From positions 2,976,001-3,040,000 of the forward strand of contig OZ220465.1 in assembly GCA_965115815.1 (NCBI GenBank): a stretch of DNA of 64,000 nt. Direction: 5' to 3'. Position numbers and translations under genes: made by a program. Of the stretch, positions 16,512-25,458 are shown in pieces. This DNA comes from VXPW01 sp965115815 (lineage in GTDB: Bacteria; Pseudomonadota; Alphaproteobacteria; TMED109). Numbering within the stretch: the stretch's first letter is position 1; each line of letters opens with the position of its first letter. The notes beneath the pieces were generated by a model, which saw nothing but the letters and a program-made list of their open reading frames with translations, was not told the origin of the DNA and did no database searches.

Positions 16512-17993
16512 ATGTACCTATTTCGCGGTCTTGTCCGAACCTTGGTTCTGACCGTCCCCGTCTTTCTGGTTGCGCAGGAGGCGCAATCGCAAACCGACCA
16601 GCCCCCGACCGCCGCCGCGCTTGCGGCAGAAATCGAGGCGCTGAGGCAGGAATACGAAACCCGCATCCAGAACCTCGAGGCCCAGCTCGAGGCCATCGCT
16701 GTCGAGGCCCAGCTCGAGGCCATCGCTGCCCTGGCCCCTGCAGGAAGGCCCGCAGCCCCCCGCAGCAGCAGTCAGGACAACACCTTCAATCCCGCCATCG
16801 GAATCGTCCTGAATGCAGCCGTCTCGAACTTCTCGACGGACCATTCGGAAATCTCCGGGTTTCAGCTCGGACACGAAAGTGAACGCGGTCAGGAGGGGCT
16901 GGGCCTGATCGAAACCGAGTTCAATTTCTCGGCCAACGTCGACGACAAGTTCTTCGGCAGCACCACCCTCGGCATCCATGCGGACGAGGACGGTACCGAA
17001 GCCGTCGAGGTCGAAGAGGCCTATATCCAGACCCTGCCCGGAGCCGGTCTGCCGAACGGCATGCGCCTCAAGGCCGGGCGCGCATTCTGGACCTTCGGCT
17101 ACCTGAATGAACACCATGCCCACGCCGACGACTTCGTCGACCGACCCCTTCCCTACCGGGTATTCATCGACAAGTCGTACAACGACAACGGACTGGAGCT
17201 GGCCTACGTGTTCCCCACGGACCTGTTCGTCGAAGCGGGTGCCGGCCTGTTCCGCGGTGACGACTTCCCCTTCGGAGGATCGGATACCGGACGCCGCGCT
17301 GCGTCCGCCTACGCCCGGGTCGGGAACGATTTCGGCGCGAACCACTCGTTCCGGGTCGGTGCCTACCTGCTGAGCGGTTCTGCCATCGCGCGCAGCACGG
17401 CCCATGCGCACGGGCACGAGGACGAGCACGAAGACGAGCACGAAGACGAGCACGAAGACGAGCACGAAGACGAGGAGGACGAACAGCACGCGGACGAGGA
17501 TCACGAGGAACATTCCGACATCTTCGCGGACGGCGTGTTCACCGGCGACACTGCGCTCTACGGCGTCGACGTCCGCTACACGTGGGCGCCCACCGGGAAT
17601 CCCCGGGACCAGGAACTCACCTTCCAGGGTGAGTACTTCTGGCGGAACGAGGACGGCACCTACAGCCACGAGGAGGACGAGGAGCCGGTTGCCGTCGACG
17701 GCACCAGCTCCGGCTGGTACCTGCAGGGAACCTACAAGTTCCACCGCGCCTGGCGGCTCGGTCTGCGGTACTCCGAACTGGTCCCCATGAAGGCGGAGGA
17801 TGTCGGCAGCGACGAATACGAGCCCGAACACGATCCTTCGACCCTTTCCCTGATGGGCGACTGGACCAACAGCGAGTTCGGACGGATTCGGTTGCAGTTC
17901 AATCGCGAATCCCTGACCGCCGAAGAAACCGACAATCAGGTGTACTTGCAGTACATCATGAGCCTGGGAGCCCATGCAGCGCATGCCTACTGA
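16512..17993 (+). CDS. Zinc-locus outer-membrane beta-barrel protein with His/Asp/Glu-rich loop
   Basis: A 493-residue protein. A signal peptide (VRTLVLTVPVFLVAQEAQSQ) is followed by a short coiled coil with an internal duplication (EAQLEAIA twice). The rest has alternating beta-strand character and ends in an aromatic residue (HAY), typical of an outer-membrane barrel. Around residues 300-330 a loop consists of repeated HEDE units, then a second acidic/His stretch; it is an obvious divalent-metal trap. Family knowledge: zinc-regulated outer-membrane proteins of this kind sit beside ZnuA/ZnuB in several proteobacteria. The ATG at 16512 is chosen because it starts the signal peptide. The znuA gene follows closely. 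Confidence 0.8.
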   Translation: MYLFRGLVRTLVLTVPVFLVAQEAQSQTDQPPTAAALAAEIEALRQEYETRIQNLEAQLEAIAVEAQLEAIAALAPAGRPAAPRSSSQDNTFNPAIGIVLNAAVSNFSTDHSEISGFQLGHESERGQEGLGLIETEFNFSANVDDKFFGSTTLGIHADEDGTEAVEVEEAYIQTLPGAGLPNGMRLKAGRAFWTFGYLNEHHAHADDFVDRPLPYRVFIDKSYNDNGLELAYVFPTDLFVEAGAGLFRGDDFPFGGSDTGRRAASAYARVGNDFGANHSFRVGAYLLSGSAIARSTAHAHGHEDEHEDEHEDEHEDEHEDEEDEQHADEDHEEHSDIFADGVFTGDTALYGVDVRYTWAPTGNPRDQELTFQGEYFWRNEDGTYSHEEDEEPVAVDGTSSGWYLQGTYKFHRAWRLGLRYSELVPMKAEDVGSDEYEPEHDPSTLSLMGDWTNSEFGRIRLQFNRESLTAEETDNQVYLQYIMSLGAHAAHAY

Positions 17994-18024
17994 TCTGCCC
18001 ATCCATCGAACGCCGAGACAGCCG

Positions 18025-18957
18025 ATGTCGCTTCTGAAGCCGATGGCCTCCGCCATCGGACTTGCCGTGCTGGTTGCGTCGGGGACGGTCGTGCCGTCCC
18101 CGGCGTCGGCCGAAACCAGAATTCTCGCGTGCGAGCCCGAATGGGCGGCCCTGGCCGCGGAAATCGGGGGCGAGGCGGTCCACGTATCCTCGGCCACGCA
18201 CGGTCGTCAGGATCCGCACTACGTCCGGGCGCGGCCGAGTCTGATCGCCCAGGCGCGCCGGGCGGACCTCCTGTTGTGCGCGGGATCCGGTCTGGAGGAA
18301 GGATGGCTTCCAGTGCTCCTGCAGCGCGGAGCCCGCGTCACCGTCCAGCCGGGCCAACCCGGCTACCTGATGGCCAGCGACCACGTACGATTGCTGGACG
18401 TTCCGGGCCACGCCGACCGCGGCCTCGGTCACGTCCACCCCCTGGGCAATCCCCACGTGCATCTCCTGCCGCAGAACATTGCCGTCGTGGCCGCGGAGCT
18501 CGCGCGTCGACTCGCGCTGATCGATCCCGACAACGCGAAGACGTACTGGGATCGGCTGTCGGCGTTCCAGGAACGCTGGAAAAACGCCACGGCCCGATGG
18601 AAGGAACGGGCCGCCCGTCTGGCCGGGATGCCGATCATCACCTATCACGAAGCATGGACCTACCTGTTCGCCTGGACCGGCATCGAGGAGGTCGCTTCGA
18701 TCGAGCGCATTCCGGGGGTTCCCCCGACGGCCGCCCATCTGCAGGAAGTCCTGGAACGGACCCGCGACGGCGGGGCCCGTGCCATTCTCCGTGCTCCGTA
18801 CGAGACGTCCGCGGGCATCGAATGGCTCGCCGACAAGGCCGGCATCCCGATCGTCGATCTGCCGTTCACCGTCGGCGGCCGGGAGGGTGTCGATGATCTG
18901 TTCGACCTGTTTGACGACACCCTCACGCAGCTAGAAGCCGTACGTGATCAATCCTGA
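18025..18957 (+). CDS. znuA: Zinc ABC transporter substrate-binding protein (ZnuA-like)
   Basis: A 310-residue periplasmic metal-binding protein. The ATG at 18025 gives a clean signal peptide (MASAIGLAVLVASG, cleavage near ASA); upstream in-frame starts at 17974 and 17983 overlap the preceding gene. Cluster A-I features are present: HVHPLGNPHVHL (metal-ligand histidines in the centre), YHEAWTYLF (another His) and PFTVGG near the end. The usual long His-rich charged loop of ZnuA is very short here; the outer-membrane partner carries a metal-rich tract instead. It overlaps the permease gene by 14 bases. Confidence 0.88.
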   Translation: MSLLKPMASAIGLAVLVASGTVVPSPASAETRILACEPEWAALAAEIGGEAVHVSSATHGRQDPHYVRARPSLIAQARRADLLLCAGSGLEEGWLPVLLQRGARVTVQPGQPGYLMASDHVRLLDVPGHADRGLGHVHPLGNPHVHLLPQNIAVVAAELARRLALIDPDNAKTYWDRLSAFQERWKNATARWKERAARLAGMPIITYHEAWTYLFAWTGIEEVASIERIPGVPPTAAHLQEVLERTRDGGARAILRAPYETSAGIEWLADKAGIPIVDLPFTVGGREGVDDLFDLFDDTLTQLEAVRDQS

Positions 18958-19735
18958 GATCCTGGAAATCGTCGTACCGGCGTTCGCAACCGGCCTCCTG
19001 TGCACGGTACTGCATGTACCCCTTGGCATCGAGGTCCTGAAGCGAGGAATCGTGTTCATCGACCTTGCCACGGCACAGGTGGCCGGGGTTGCGATCGTTG
19101 CGCTGAACCTCTGGGTTCCGAATCCGTCCTGGATCGGAACCCAGATCTCGGCGTTCGGAGCGGCCGCTGCCTTTGCTCTCCTGTTCCGGTGGATGGAACG
19201 AAACCTCACCGACGAGCAGGAAGCGGCGATCGGAAGCTGCTTCATCGTTGCGGCCTCGTTGACGCTGCTGCTGCTCTCCGACATCCCGCACGGAGGGCAG
19301 GAGCTCGAACACGTGCTCTCGGGTCAGATCCTGTTCATCACCTGGTCGGGCTTGGCCGTGTTCCTGCCCGTGTACCTGCTGGTTGCCGGGCTTTGGCTCG
19401 GGTACCCGACGCTCCGGGGCGGACAGGGATTCTTTCTGCTGTTCGCGCTTGCGATCACCGCATCTGTTCAGCTGCTCGGCGTGTATGTCGTCTTCGCAAG
19501 CCTGATTCTGCCCGCACTGGCCGGGCGCAGGGCGGACGGCTCGTACAGTCTCGTGCGGTCCCTGCTGAGCGGCGGGGCGGCGGTCGTCGTCGGGGTTCTC
19601 GGATCGGCTGCCGCCGATCTTCCGGCCGGACCGTTCTTGGTGCTCTGCTTTGCGATGTCCGCGGCAGGGGTCCGTGCAGTTTCTCGCTGGACGCTGCCCC
19701 CGGCGGACCGGTCCGTTCCTCCTCGCCAAGCCTAG
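18944..19735 (+). CDS. znuB: Zinc ABC transporter permease (ZnuB-like)
   Basis: A 263-residue integral membrane protein with about eight hydrophobic segments. It contains the family block GIVFIDLATAQVAGVAIVAL near the N-terminus and GVYVVFASLILPALAG, the typical ABC-3 permease pattern. The GTG start at 18944 lies inside the end of znuA, so the two are translationally coupled. No ATP-binding subunit gene (znuC) follows: the next 1.5 kb has no gene. The ATPase must be elsewhere, or the importer was cut by the mobile-element region that begins here. Confidence 0.87.
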   Translation: MINPEILEIVVPAFATGLLCTVLHVPLGIEVLKRGIVFIDLATAQVAGVAIVALNLWVPNPSWIGTQISAFGAAAAFALLFRWMERNLTDEQEAAIGSCFIVAASLTLLLLSDIPHGGQELEHVLSGQILFITWSGLAVFLPVYLLVAGLWLGYPTLRGGQGFFLLFALAITASVQLLGVYVVFASLILPALAGRRADGSYSLVRSLLSGGAAVVVGVLGSAAADLPAGPFLVLCFAMSAAGVRAVSRWTLPPADRSVPPRQA

Positions 19736-20597
19736 CGGGAAGCGCACGGACCGGTCCGGCGCCCCGGACGAGAGGAGGACAGAGGCAGGCGCGGGCCCGG
19801 AGGGCGGGAACTTCCGTGGAGCGGGCGGATCCAGCCGCGGACCGGCAGGCCTTGGGGCGACCGGGGCTGTGGTGCGAACGGTTCACGCCCCGGGTGTGGC
19901 CTGCGACGGCCCGATGACGAATCGTCGACGGGCTGTGGCTCGACGTCACCGGCTGCCCCTCTGTTCGGGGAGAGCGGTCCATGACGCCGGCGGTGGCGGA
20001 ACCCCCTGCGGGCCTTCGGACCGGAGATTGGTCCGGGCCTCGCCGAGACACCCCGGCCGTCTCCGGGGCCCGGGCCCGCTTTGCACCCGAAGATCGCCGC
20101 CATCGGCACCGTCCGGACCGCCCTGGATGCCCTGCCCGTCGAAACGCTTGGACCACCGGCACACGAGGACACCCGAATCCTGCGCCACCCGAGGCCGGTC
20201 ACTCTCGGGTCGATCGCCCGGTCGCCGCGCCCGGACCCGGAGCGCAGGTTCCCGATCGGCGGCGGGCATGGGTCGGTGCATCGTCTCGACCGGCTTCCCG
20301 GCCGGCGGCAGGACTCCCTCCTGCTCCTGATTCCGCCGCCGATGTGCCGATGGCGCCGGGATTTCGCCGAACCCCTCACGCAAGCGGAAGGACTGTGGAC
20401 GCCTTGCTCGACGTGACGGTCCGCACCCCGGCGAGACCGGAATGCGGCCGGAGCGACACGGGCCGGCTGCCCTCCGGTGCTTCGGGGTCGACGGAACCGT
20501 GGCGGTGTGCACGGGGTTGGCCTTCCGACCGACGCGAGACACCTCCCATCCTGCACGCCCGTTCACGGGCAAGCTCAACCCATGTCCAACGAAATTC
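19736..20597. other. Gene-less GC-rich stretch downstream of znuB
   Basis: All six frames stay open for long distances because of high GC, but no frame shows a start signal, a conserved motif or amino-acid use like the neighbouring genes. It may be decayed coding sequence. I see nothing nameable in it. Confidence 0.4.
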
Positions 20598-20690
20598 AGT
20601 CGATTCTGGCCCGGACAATTCTGGCCCGGAATCAGCGATCTCAGGGGCCTTGATCGAGAACATCCCTTGTACAACAAGGGTTATCATGTT
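20598..20690 (+). repeat. Interspersed ~75-bp repeat, copy 1
   Basis: Contains the palindrome-rich block around CCCGGAATCAGCGATCTCAG, followed by CTTGATCGAGAACATCCCTT. Clearly related, inverted copies lie at about 23813-23890 and 55918-55990. The flanking bases also align for some distance, so the repeat may be longer than stated. Confidence 0.6.
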
Positions 20691-20993
20691 GAATCAGCAA
20701 CAGTAGTGTCCGGTTCCTTCGGAGGCCTCTTGCCGCCGGCCGAATCGGGATCAGGCTGAGGTGGCATGTTCCATCGACGAACTCGAACCGAGGAACGGAC
20801 GGCCAAGCCCTCCGGGTTCGCGTTCGCCCGCGTCGAAACCCGCGCAGCGCAGGATCTACGGCGCACTCGGGATTCCGCACGCTCCCGGAAACATCGGAAG
20901 ACGGACGGTCTGCCACACGTTTGGCACACGAAATGTAGTGCCTAGAGGGCTATTGAAGCCCCTGCACCATTCACGCGCGCGATTTCCAGCGCC

Positions 20994-21056
20994 AGCCGCC
21001 GCCTCCCCCCGGGAGGCGGCGGCTGAACCCCACCCATCCAGGGTTTTTTGCCCTGG
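20994..21056. terminator. Two strong hairpins upstream of the IS110 remnant
   Basis: A perfect 14-bp stem with a 3-base loop at 20994-21024 is followed by CCAGGG-TTTTTTG-CCCTGG at 21038-21056. They may simply end transcription. They also lie in the non-coding segment just before an IS110-family transposase, where such elements encode a structured guide RNA, so they could be a relic of that end. Confidence 0.4.
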
Positions 21057-21280
21057 TGAAGGTCCCGTTTCTTGCCAACGGGCTGGGCCCTGGATCGGGA
21101 GCCACCCTACGCCCCCTGCGCCTTGAGCACTTGGGGGGGGGGACCTGTGCCCCGATCCGAGGCCAGGATGGAGATCCCGTGGGAAGTGTGCGCCTCCGAG
21201 CGCCCGTGCAGGGACCGATCCGCATCCTAGCGGCCCACCAACCGCAATCCGGATTCCGAGGAACCGGAAATCAGGAATAC

Positions 21281-22532
21281 ATGGAAGTGTTTCGTCGGCA
21301 TCGACGGGGGGTCCGAGCCCCACCCAGGATGCATCCTCGACGCTTCCGGCGTCGTGCCGAAGGAGCGATCCTTCCCCCATGGCGGAACGGGCCGGGCGCA
21401 GAGGGCGGACGGGCTGCGGACCGTCACGCAGACCGAACCGGACGCCATCGGGGTGGCCCTCGAGGTCCCGCACGGACCGGGGGTCGAGTCCCGGATGGAA
21501 CGCGGTCGGGTCCTGCCTGCGATCCCCCCGAAGCCACTGGATCGCTTCCGGGACCGCGGGTCGCCGGCCGGAGCCCAGGACGACCGCCGCGAGGCCCGGG
21601 TTCGGGCCGGAGCCCTGCGCACCGAGGGCCCGGCCTTCCGACGCATCGACCCGGTCTCTCCGGCGGTCATCCGACTGCGGGAAGCATCGCGCAGGGCCCG
21701 GGATCGGACCCACCCGCGGACGCGCTGGGTCCACCGGATCCGTCCGCAACTCTGGCGGTACGACCCGCAGCTTCTCGAGCTCGAGAGCGATCTCTCGCGG
21801 GCCGGGTTCCGGGAACTTCGGGAGCTCGTCCCGACCCCGGACCGAGCCCGGCGACTCCGCGCCAGTACCGGGACCCGGCTCCTGCGGCGGCATCGCGTGC
21901 GCCGCCGGCCTGCCGACACCGTCCGGAAGACGCTCCGCACGCCGGCCCTTCGGGGGGCGGACGGCACCCCGGAAGCGGCCGTGGGCCCTCTCCGGATGCG
22001 GTTCGCCCCGCTCGGCCTCGTCACCGGACCGCGGACGGAGGTGCAACCGGAGATCGACCGGCCGCCGGCGGAAGAGAGGCAGCCGGAAGCCGCCCCGGAA
22101 TCCGCATCGGGGCCGGCGGGGCCGCGGGACGCAGAGATCCTGAGGTCGCGACCGGGCGTCGGCAGGATCGTTCGGGCCCCGCTGCTGGCAGAAGCACCCG
22201 ATGCCCGGCGACGACGAGACGACCCAGCCCTGCGGTGCCGGTCCGGGGTGGCTCCCGTCCCCCGCCGTTCCGGCAAATCCCGGATCGGGGTCCGTCGGCG
22301 GGCGGCCCCTCATCGTCTGCAGGACGCCGTCTACCCCTGAGCACGGGTCGCCCTGCCGCAGGAGCCGGTCCGCCGGGCCCAGTACCCGGCCCTGCGGTTT
22401 CGCGGCCACCGGCATGCGCGGACCCTGCGCTCCGTCGCGGACCGCCGGCTCGCAGGGGTCGGTGCGATGCGGGAGACTCAGACCCGGTACGACCCCGACC
22501 GCCGAAGCCGGGCGGAGGCTCGCGAGCAGACC
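21281..22532 (+). pseudogene. IS110-family transposase remnant
   Basis: The frame reads WKCFVGIDGGSEPHPGC, then ALEVPHG, AGAQDDRREA, AVIRLREASRRARDRTHPR, ILRSRPGVGRIV and SGVAPVPRRSGKS, the order of DEDD and Tnp20 regions in IS110 transposases. The ATG at 21281 is one base out of frame with the body, consistent with a one-base insertion right after the start. A TGA at 22338-22340 stands where relatives have the Trp of an HWAR-like motif. Homology continues after it (RHARTLRSVADRRLAGVGAM) to about 22530. The gene is therefore inactive unless both lesions are sequencing errors. The right boundary is approximate. Confidence 0.75.
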
Positions 22533-22649
22533 GCGGGGCCGGATCCGGTCCCGGCGGGAGGCCGGACCCTCCGAACGGCGCCTCGGTCGCCTGCCGCGGC
22601 CGTTCCGTACCGGCATCGTACGGGATCCGGGATCGGGAGATCTGCGGCC

Positions 22650-23132
22650 GTGGCCCGGTCCCACGCGGAACGCCAGCGACGCTACCGTCTTCGCCGACGT
22701 GCGGGCGCGGCGAAGACGACGTACCGGGCGCCGAAGGATCGGCGCTCTCGCGGTCCGCGGCTCCACGACGCCATCGCCACGATCCTCACGATCCGGGAGG
22801 AGTACCGGGACGGGCGGCAGGCCCTGCCGGAGACGCTGGAGACCACGGCCCCCGCGGAGCTCCTGGACCCGGTCCTCGAAGCCTTGGACGACCTGGATCT
22901 CTTGGCGGAACGGGAGCTGCCCCGAGGATTCGGCCGGGACGGGTGCGTTCGACCCCACCGCCGGACCGGTACGGAACGGTGCGGTAGGGGCCGGCCATGG
23001 GATCCGGCAGTGCCCCGCGGCGGCGAATGCTGCACCGGCAGGATCGTTCTGCCGACGGCCGCATGCAACGCCCGATTCCGGGTCGGCGGGAACCCGTTGG
23101 AACGGTTCCCGAAGGCGGCTCATCCCCCTTGA
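22650..23132 (+). CDS. Hypothetical basic protein with an AERQRRYR motif
   Basis: From a GTG at 22650, with GGGAG upstream, the frame encodes about 160 residues. The N-terminal part HAERQRRYRLRRRAGA resembles a short motif seen in many small phage- or transposon-linked proteins; it is followed by a plausible helical segment (LHDAIATILTIREEYRDGRQ, then LLDPVLEALDDLDLLAE). The last third has Cys-rich, low-quality coding character, so the true end may differ. The frame is continuous with that of the IS110 remnant after its stop, so it could also be passenger sequence. No function can be given. Confidence 0.35.
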   Translation: MARSHAERQRRYRLRRRAGAAKTTYRAPKDRRSRGPRLHDAIATILTIREEYRDGRQALPETLETTAPAELLDPVLEALDDLDLLAERELPRGFGRDGCVRPHRRTGTERCGRGRPWDPAVPRGGECCTGRIVLPTAACNARFRVGGNPLERFPKAAHPP

Positions 23133-23148
23133 CAAAGGGTGGGAAGTC

Positions 23149-23313
23149 CCCCCCCCCTACTGATGACGAATCGTTTTTCCTGACGGGTTCGGATCCGGCA
23201 TTTTCCCGTGCCCCTTTCACTCGCTCGCGGCCGAGGACCGGAGGTGCGTGTTCCAGCTGACAAGAGGCGGGTCGATCTTCGGCTTCCGCTCCCCGTTCCG
23301 GCCTTGTGGGTAG
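23149..23313 (+). mobile_element. Isolated left-end fragment of the IS66-family element
   Basis: About 165 bases match the first part of the IS66 copy at 24588-24752 (start CTACTGATGACGAATCG, end CCGGCCTTGTGGG) with few differences. The outermost terminal bases and everything to the right are missing. It is a third, truncated copy of this element. Confidence 0.8.
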
Positions 23314-23338
23314 GAGTCAGCAGCAAGGCGATCCCACG

Positions 23339-23591
23339 CTAGTAGTACGGAATCATTGGATTGGGGGCTGCAGGCATGAGCTGACCCCGATGCTCAGACC
23401 TGACACCTGATCCATAGAGGCCTAATAGCCCTATTTTGTTCTTTCTTTGATCCTTAGAAGCGGTGCGAGAATCTCAGCGAACAGCCCGGTTCCAGGGGGT
23501 GCCGACACAGACCGACACGGGGCCGACACGAACCGACACGGAAATACCGCCCCATCCTGCAGCCATCAATGCAACGTCGGTGGACTACTAG
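23339..23591. repeat. MITE-like 253-bp element, copy 1, flanked by CTAG
   Basis: A non-coding element bounded by CTAG on both sides, with short inverted ends starting TAGT. It is about 90% identical to 56372-56623. Internal landmarks include a run of ACCGACACGG-type units. The CTAG on each side fits a 4-bp target duplication of the YTAR type used by part of the IS5 family. It encodes nothing. Confidence 0.75.
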
Positions 23592-23812
23592 ATACGCCCG
23601 GGTTTTGGATCGCAAAGGCGATGGAAGGCCGATCTTCGCCGGATTGTACTCTGGAGAATGGCAGCATTCCGTTACCTTACATCTAGTGGGTGTATGAAAC
23701 GAGCGGATAGGCATGGAAGGAACCTGCACCTCGACCGAACCCTGATCCGCCCTGACGCAAGGGGCTTCCGAGGAAACACGGCACTGCATGTGCGGGCCCG
23801 ATCCGACGATCC

Positions 23813-23890
23813 TTGTGTTCCAAGGGATGTTTCGATCAAGACTCCTGAAATCGCCGATTCCGGACCGGAATCGCTGAATCTCGTCAAACA
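23813..23890 (-). repeat. Interspersed ~75-bp repeat, copy 2
   Basis: Same family as 20598-20690 (opposite orientation) and 55918-55990 (same orientation). The core is the near-palindrome GATTCCGGACCGGAATC. Confidence 0.6.
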
Positions 23891-23950
23891 TGGGTTGAGC
23901 CGGGAACGCCTGCTGAAGTTGGATCAATCCATCGGGTTGTACGGCGCTTA

Positions 23951-24133
23951 GAGCCTGTACGGAAACTATTGAGCGGTCCCGATTCTGGCCGCTCGTGCAA
24001 AGTATCGGCGTCGGAGAGACCGCTTCGAAAGCAATCTGACAGATGTGGAATGGGCTTGTTTGATCCCGATGTACTCTCCAGCCACATCGCAGACACCAGA
24101 ATCGGGGCCGCTCAATAGTTTCCGCACAGGCTC
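23951..24133. mobile_element. 183-bp MITE derived from an IS5-family element, with TTA target duplication
   Basis: Terminal inverted repeats of about 36 bases start GAGCCTGTACGGAAACTATT on the left, with only a few mismatches on the right. TTA stands at both flanks (23948-23950 and 24134-24136), matching the TNA target of the IS1031 group. The interior still encodes a short transposase-like piece, ESNLTDVEWACLIP, which resembles the N-terminus of IS5-type transposases. Confidence 0.8.
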
Positions 24134-25134
24134 TTAGGTTCAGACGAAAAATGTGAGTCATGGGTAGGCTGCGCCGGCGACTCCATTCGGGATGGAGGCT
24201 GGGCCGCGGCATCCCCATGGCCGCCGCGGAGGCGTTCAAGCGGCTGTCCAGACGGCAAATTCACTGCCGGACGGCTCGGTGAAATGGAAGCGCCGGCCGC
24301 CCGGAAAGTCGAACGGATCCTTGATGATGGTCCCTCCGGCCGCTGTGATGCGGTCGAGCGTGTCGCCGAGCGAATCGCTGTAAAATACGACAAGTGTCGC
24401 GCCGGACTCGGCAAGGCTCGGCCGGTCGGCCACATAGAATCCTCCGTCAAGTCCGGCTCCGGAGAAGGCGACGTAATTCGATCCATAGTCTGTGAACTCC
24501 CATCCGAATACTTGTGAGAAGAAGGATTTCGTCAGCGCGAAGTTTGTGCTGGGAAACTCCACATAATCGATCTGTATCTACTCACCCCCCCTACTGATGA
24601 CGAATCGTTTTTCCTGACGGGTTCGGATCCGGCATTGTTCCGTGCCCCTTTCACTCGCTTGCGGCCGAGGACCGGATGCACGGGGTCCGTCTGACAAGAA
24701 GTGGGTCGATCTTCGGCTTCCGCTCCCCGTTCCGGCCTTGTGGGGAGGGTCCGCAACGCGACCGGGCACCCCGCGCGGGACGTCGCGGGTCCGCCGTGCG
24801 GTGCGGTGGAGCGGGTTCCGTGGGCTGCCGTTCCCCTTCGCCGGAGATCTGCGCTTGACGTTGTAGGAGGGACCCTCTCCAAGATGGGCCATCGGGGCGG
24901 ACCGCGTCGGAGGTGTGGATGGCGGCAGGGTAGGGATCGAAGGCGACGACGGGTCGATCGCCCGGCGGGACAATGGCATTCGGATAGGTGCGTCGCGGTG
25001 ACGGCGGTGTTCCCATACCGGCAGGCCTTGGATAGGAGGTGACGTTTCGGTGCATGGGCGGGTCGTCCACGCACCGCTTGACCAGCGCCCGCCGATTCGC
25101 ATGCTGTCGTCGAATCGTGGCTGCGGGAATCCCC

Positions 25135-25458
25135 ATGGACCCGCGAATCATCGACCTGAAGTCGACCCCCTGTTCGGGGCGCCGCCGGACCCGCCCGCCG
25201 ATCGCGGAGGTTCGGGAGACCGTGGGTCGGTGTTCCCACTGCAGCCGCAACGAGTTGGCGAAGACCCTCTGCGAGCACCTTCACGGGACGACCGCAAAGG
25301 GCGGCTCCAGGGTCGGGGCCGGCCTCGGGATGCTGGAGGCCTTGGAGCGCCGCGGCATCCGGACGCGCCCGCCGCCGGCGCGGCGCTACCGGACGATGCC
25401 CGAAGGCGAGCGGTTCGCCGTGCGGGCGGCCGTCCGGGGGGTGGAGGCGTCGGGATGA
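25135..25458 (+). CDS. IS66-associated small protein (copy A)
   Basis: A 108-residue protein ending in a 4-base ATGA overlap with the transposase gene. Its middle, RNELAKTLCEHLHGTTAKGG, then LGMLEALERRGI, resembles the short helix-turn-helix-like domain found with several transposases and DUF4338-type proteins. It may bind the element ends or regulate transposition. The start is uncertain; the frame is open upstream to 25039. A counterpart is at 43457-43792. Confidence 0.55.
   Translation: MDPRIIDLKSTPCSGRRRTRPPIAEVRETVGRCSHCSRNELAKTLCEHLHGTTAKGGSRVGAGLGMLEALERRGIRTRPPPARRYRTMPEGERFAVRAAVRGVEASG

Noticed and set aside
17406..17470. Short DNA repeat read as a regulatory array
   Set aside because: It encodes the HEDE metal-binding loop in frame; the repeat is explained by the protein.
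22338..22340. TGA as a selenocysteine codon in the IS110 transposase
   Set aside because: Relatives have Trp here and the gene is also frameshifted at its start; simple decay explains it.
20856..23135. 759-codon minus-strand frame
   Set aside because: The IS110 transposase motifs lie on the plus strand in the same place; the minus frame has no motif.
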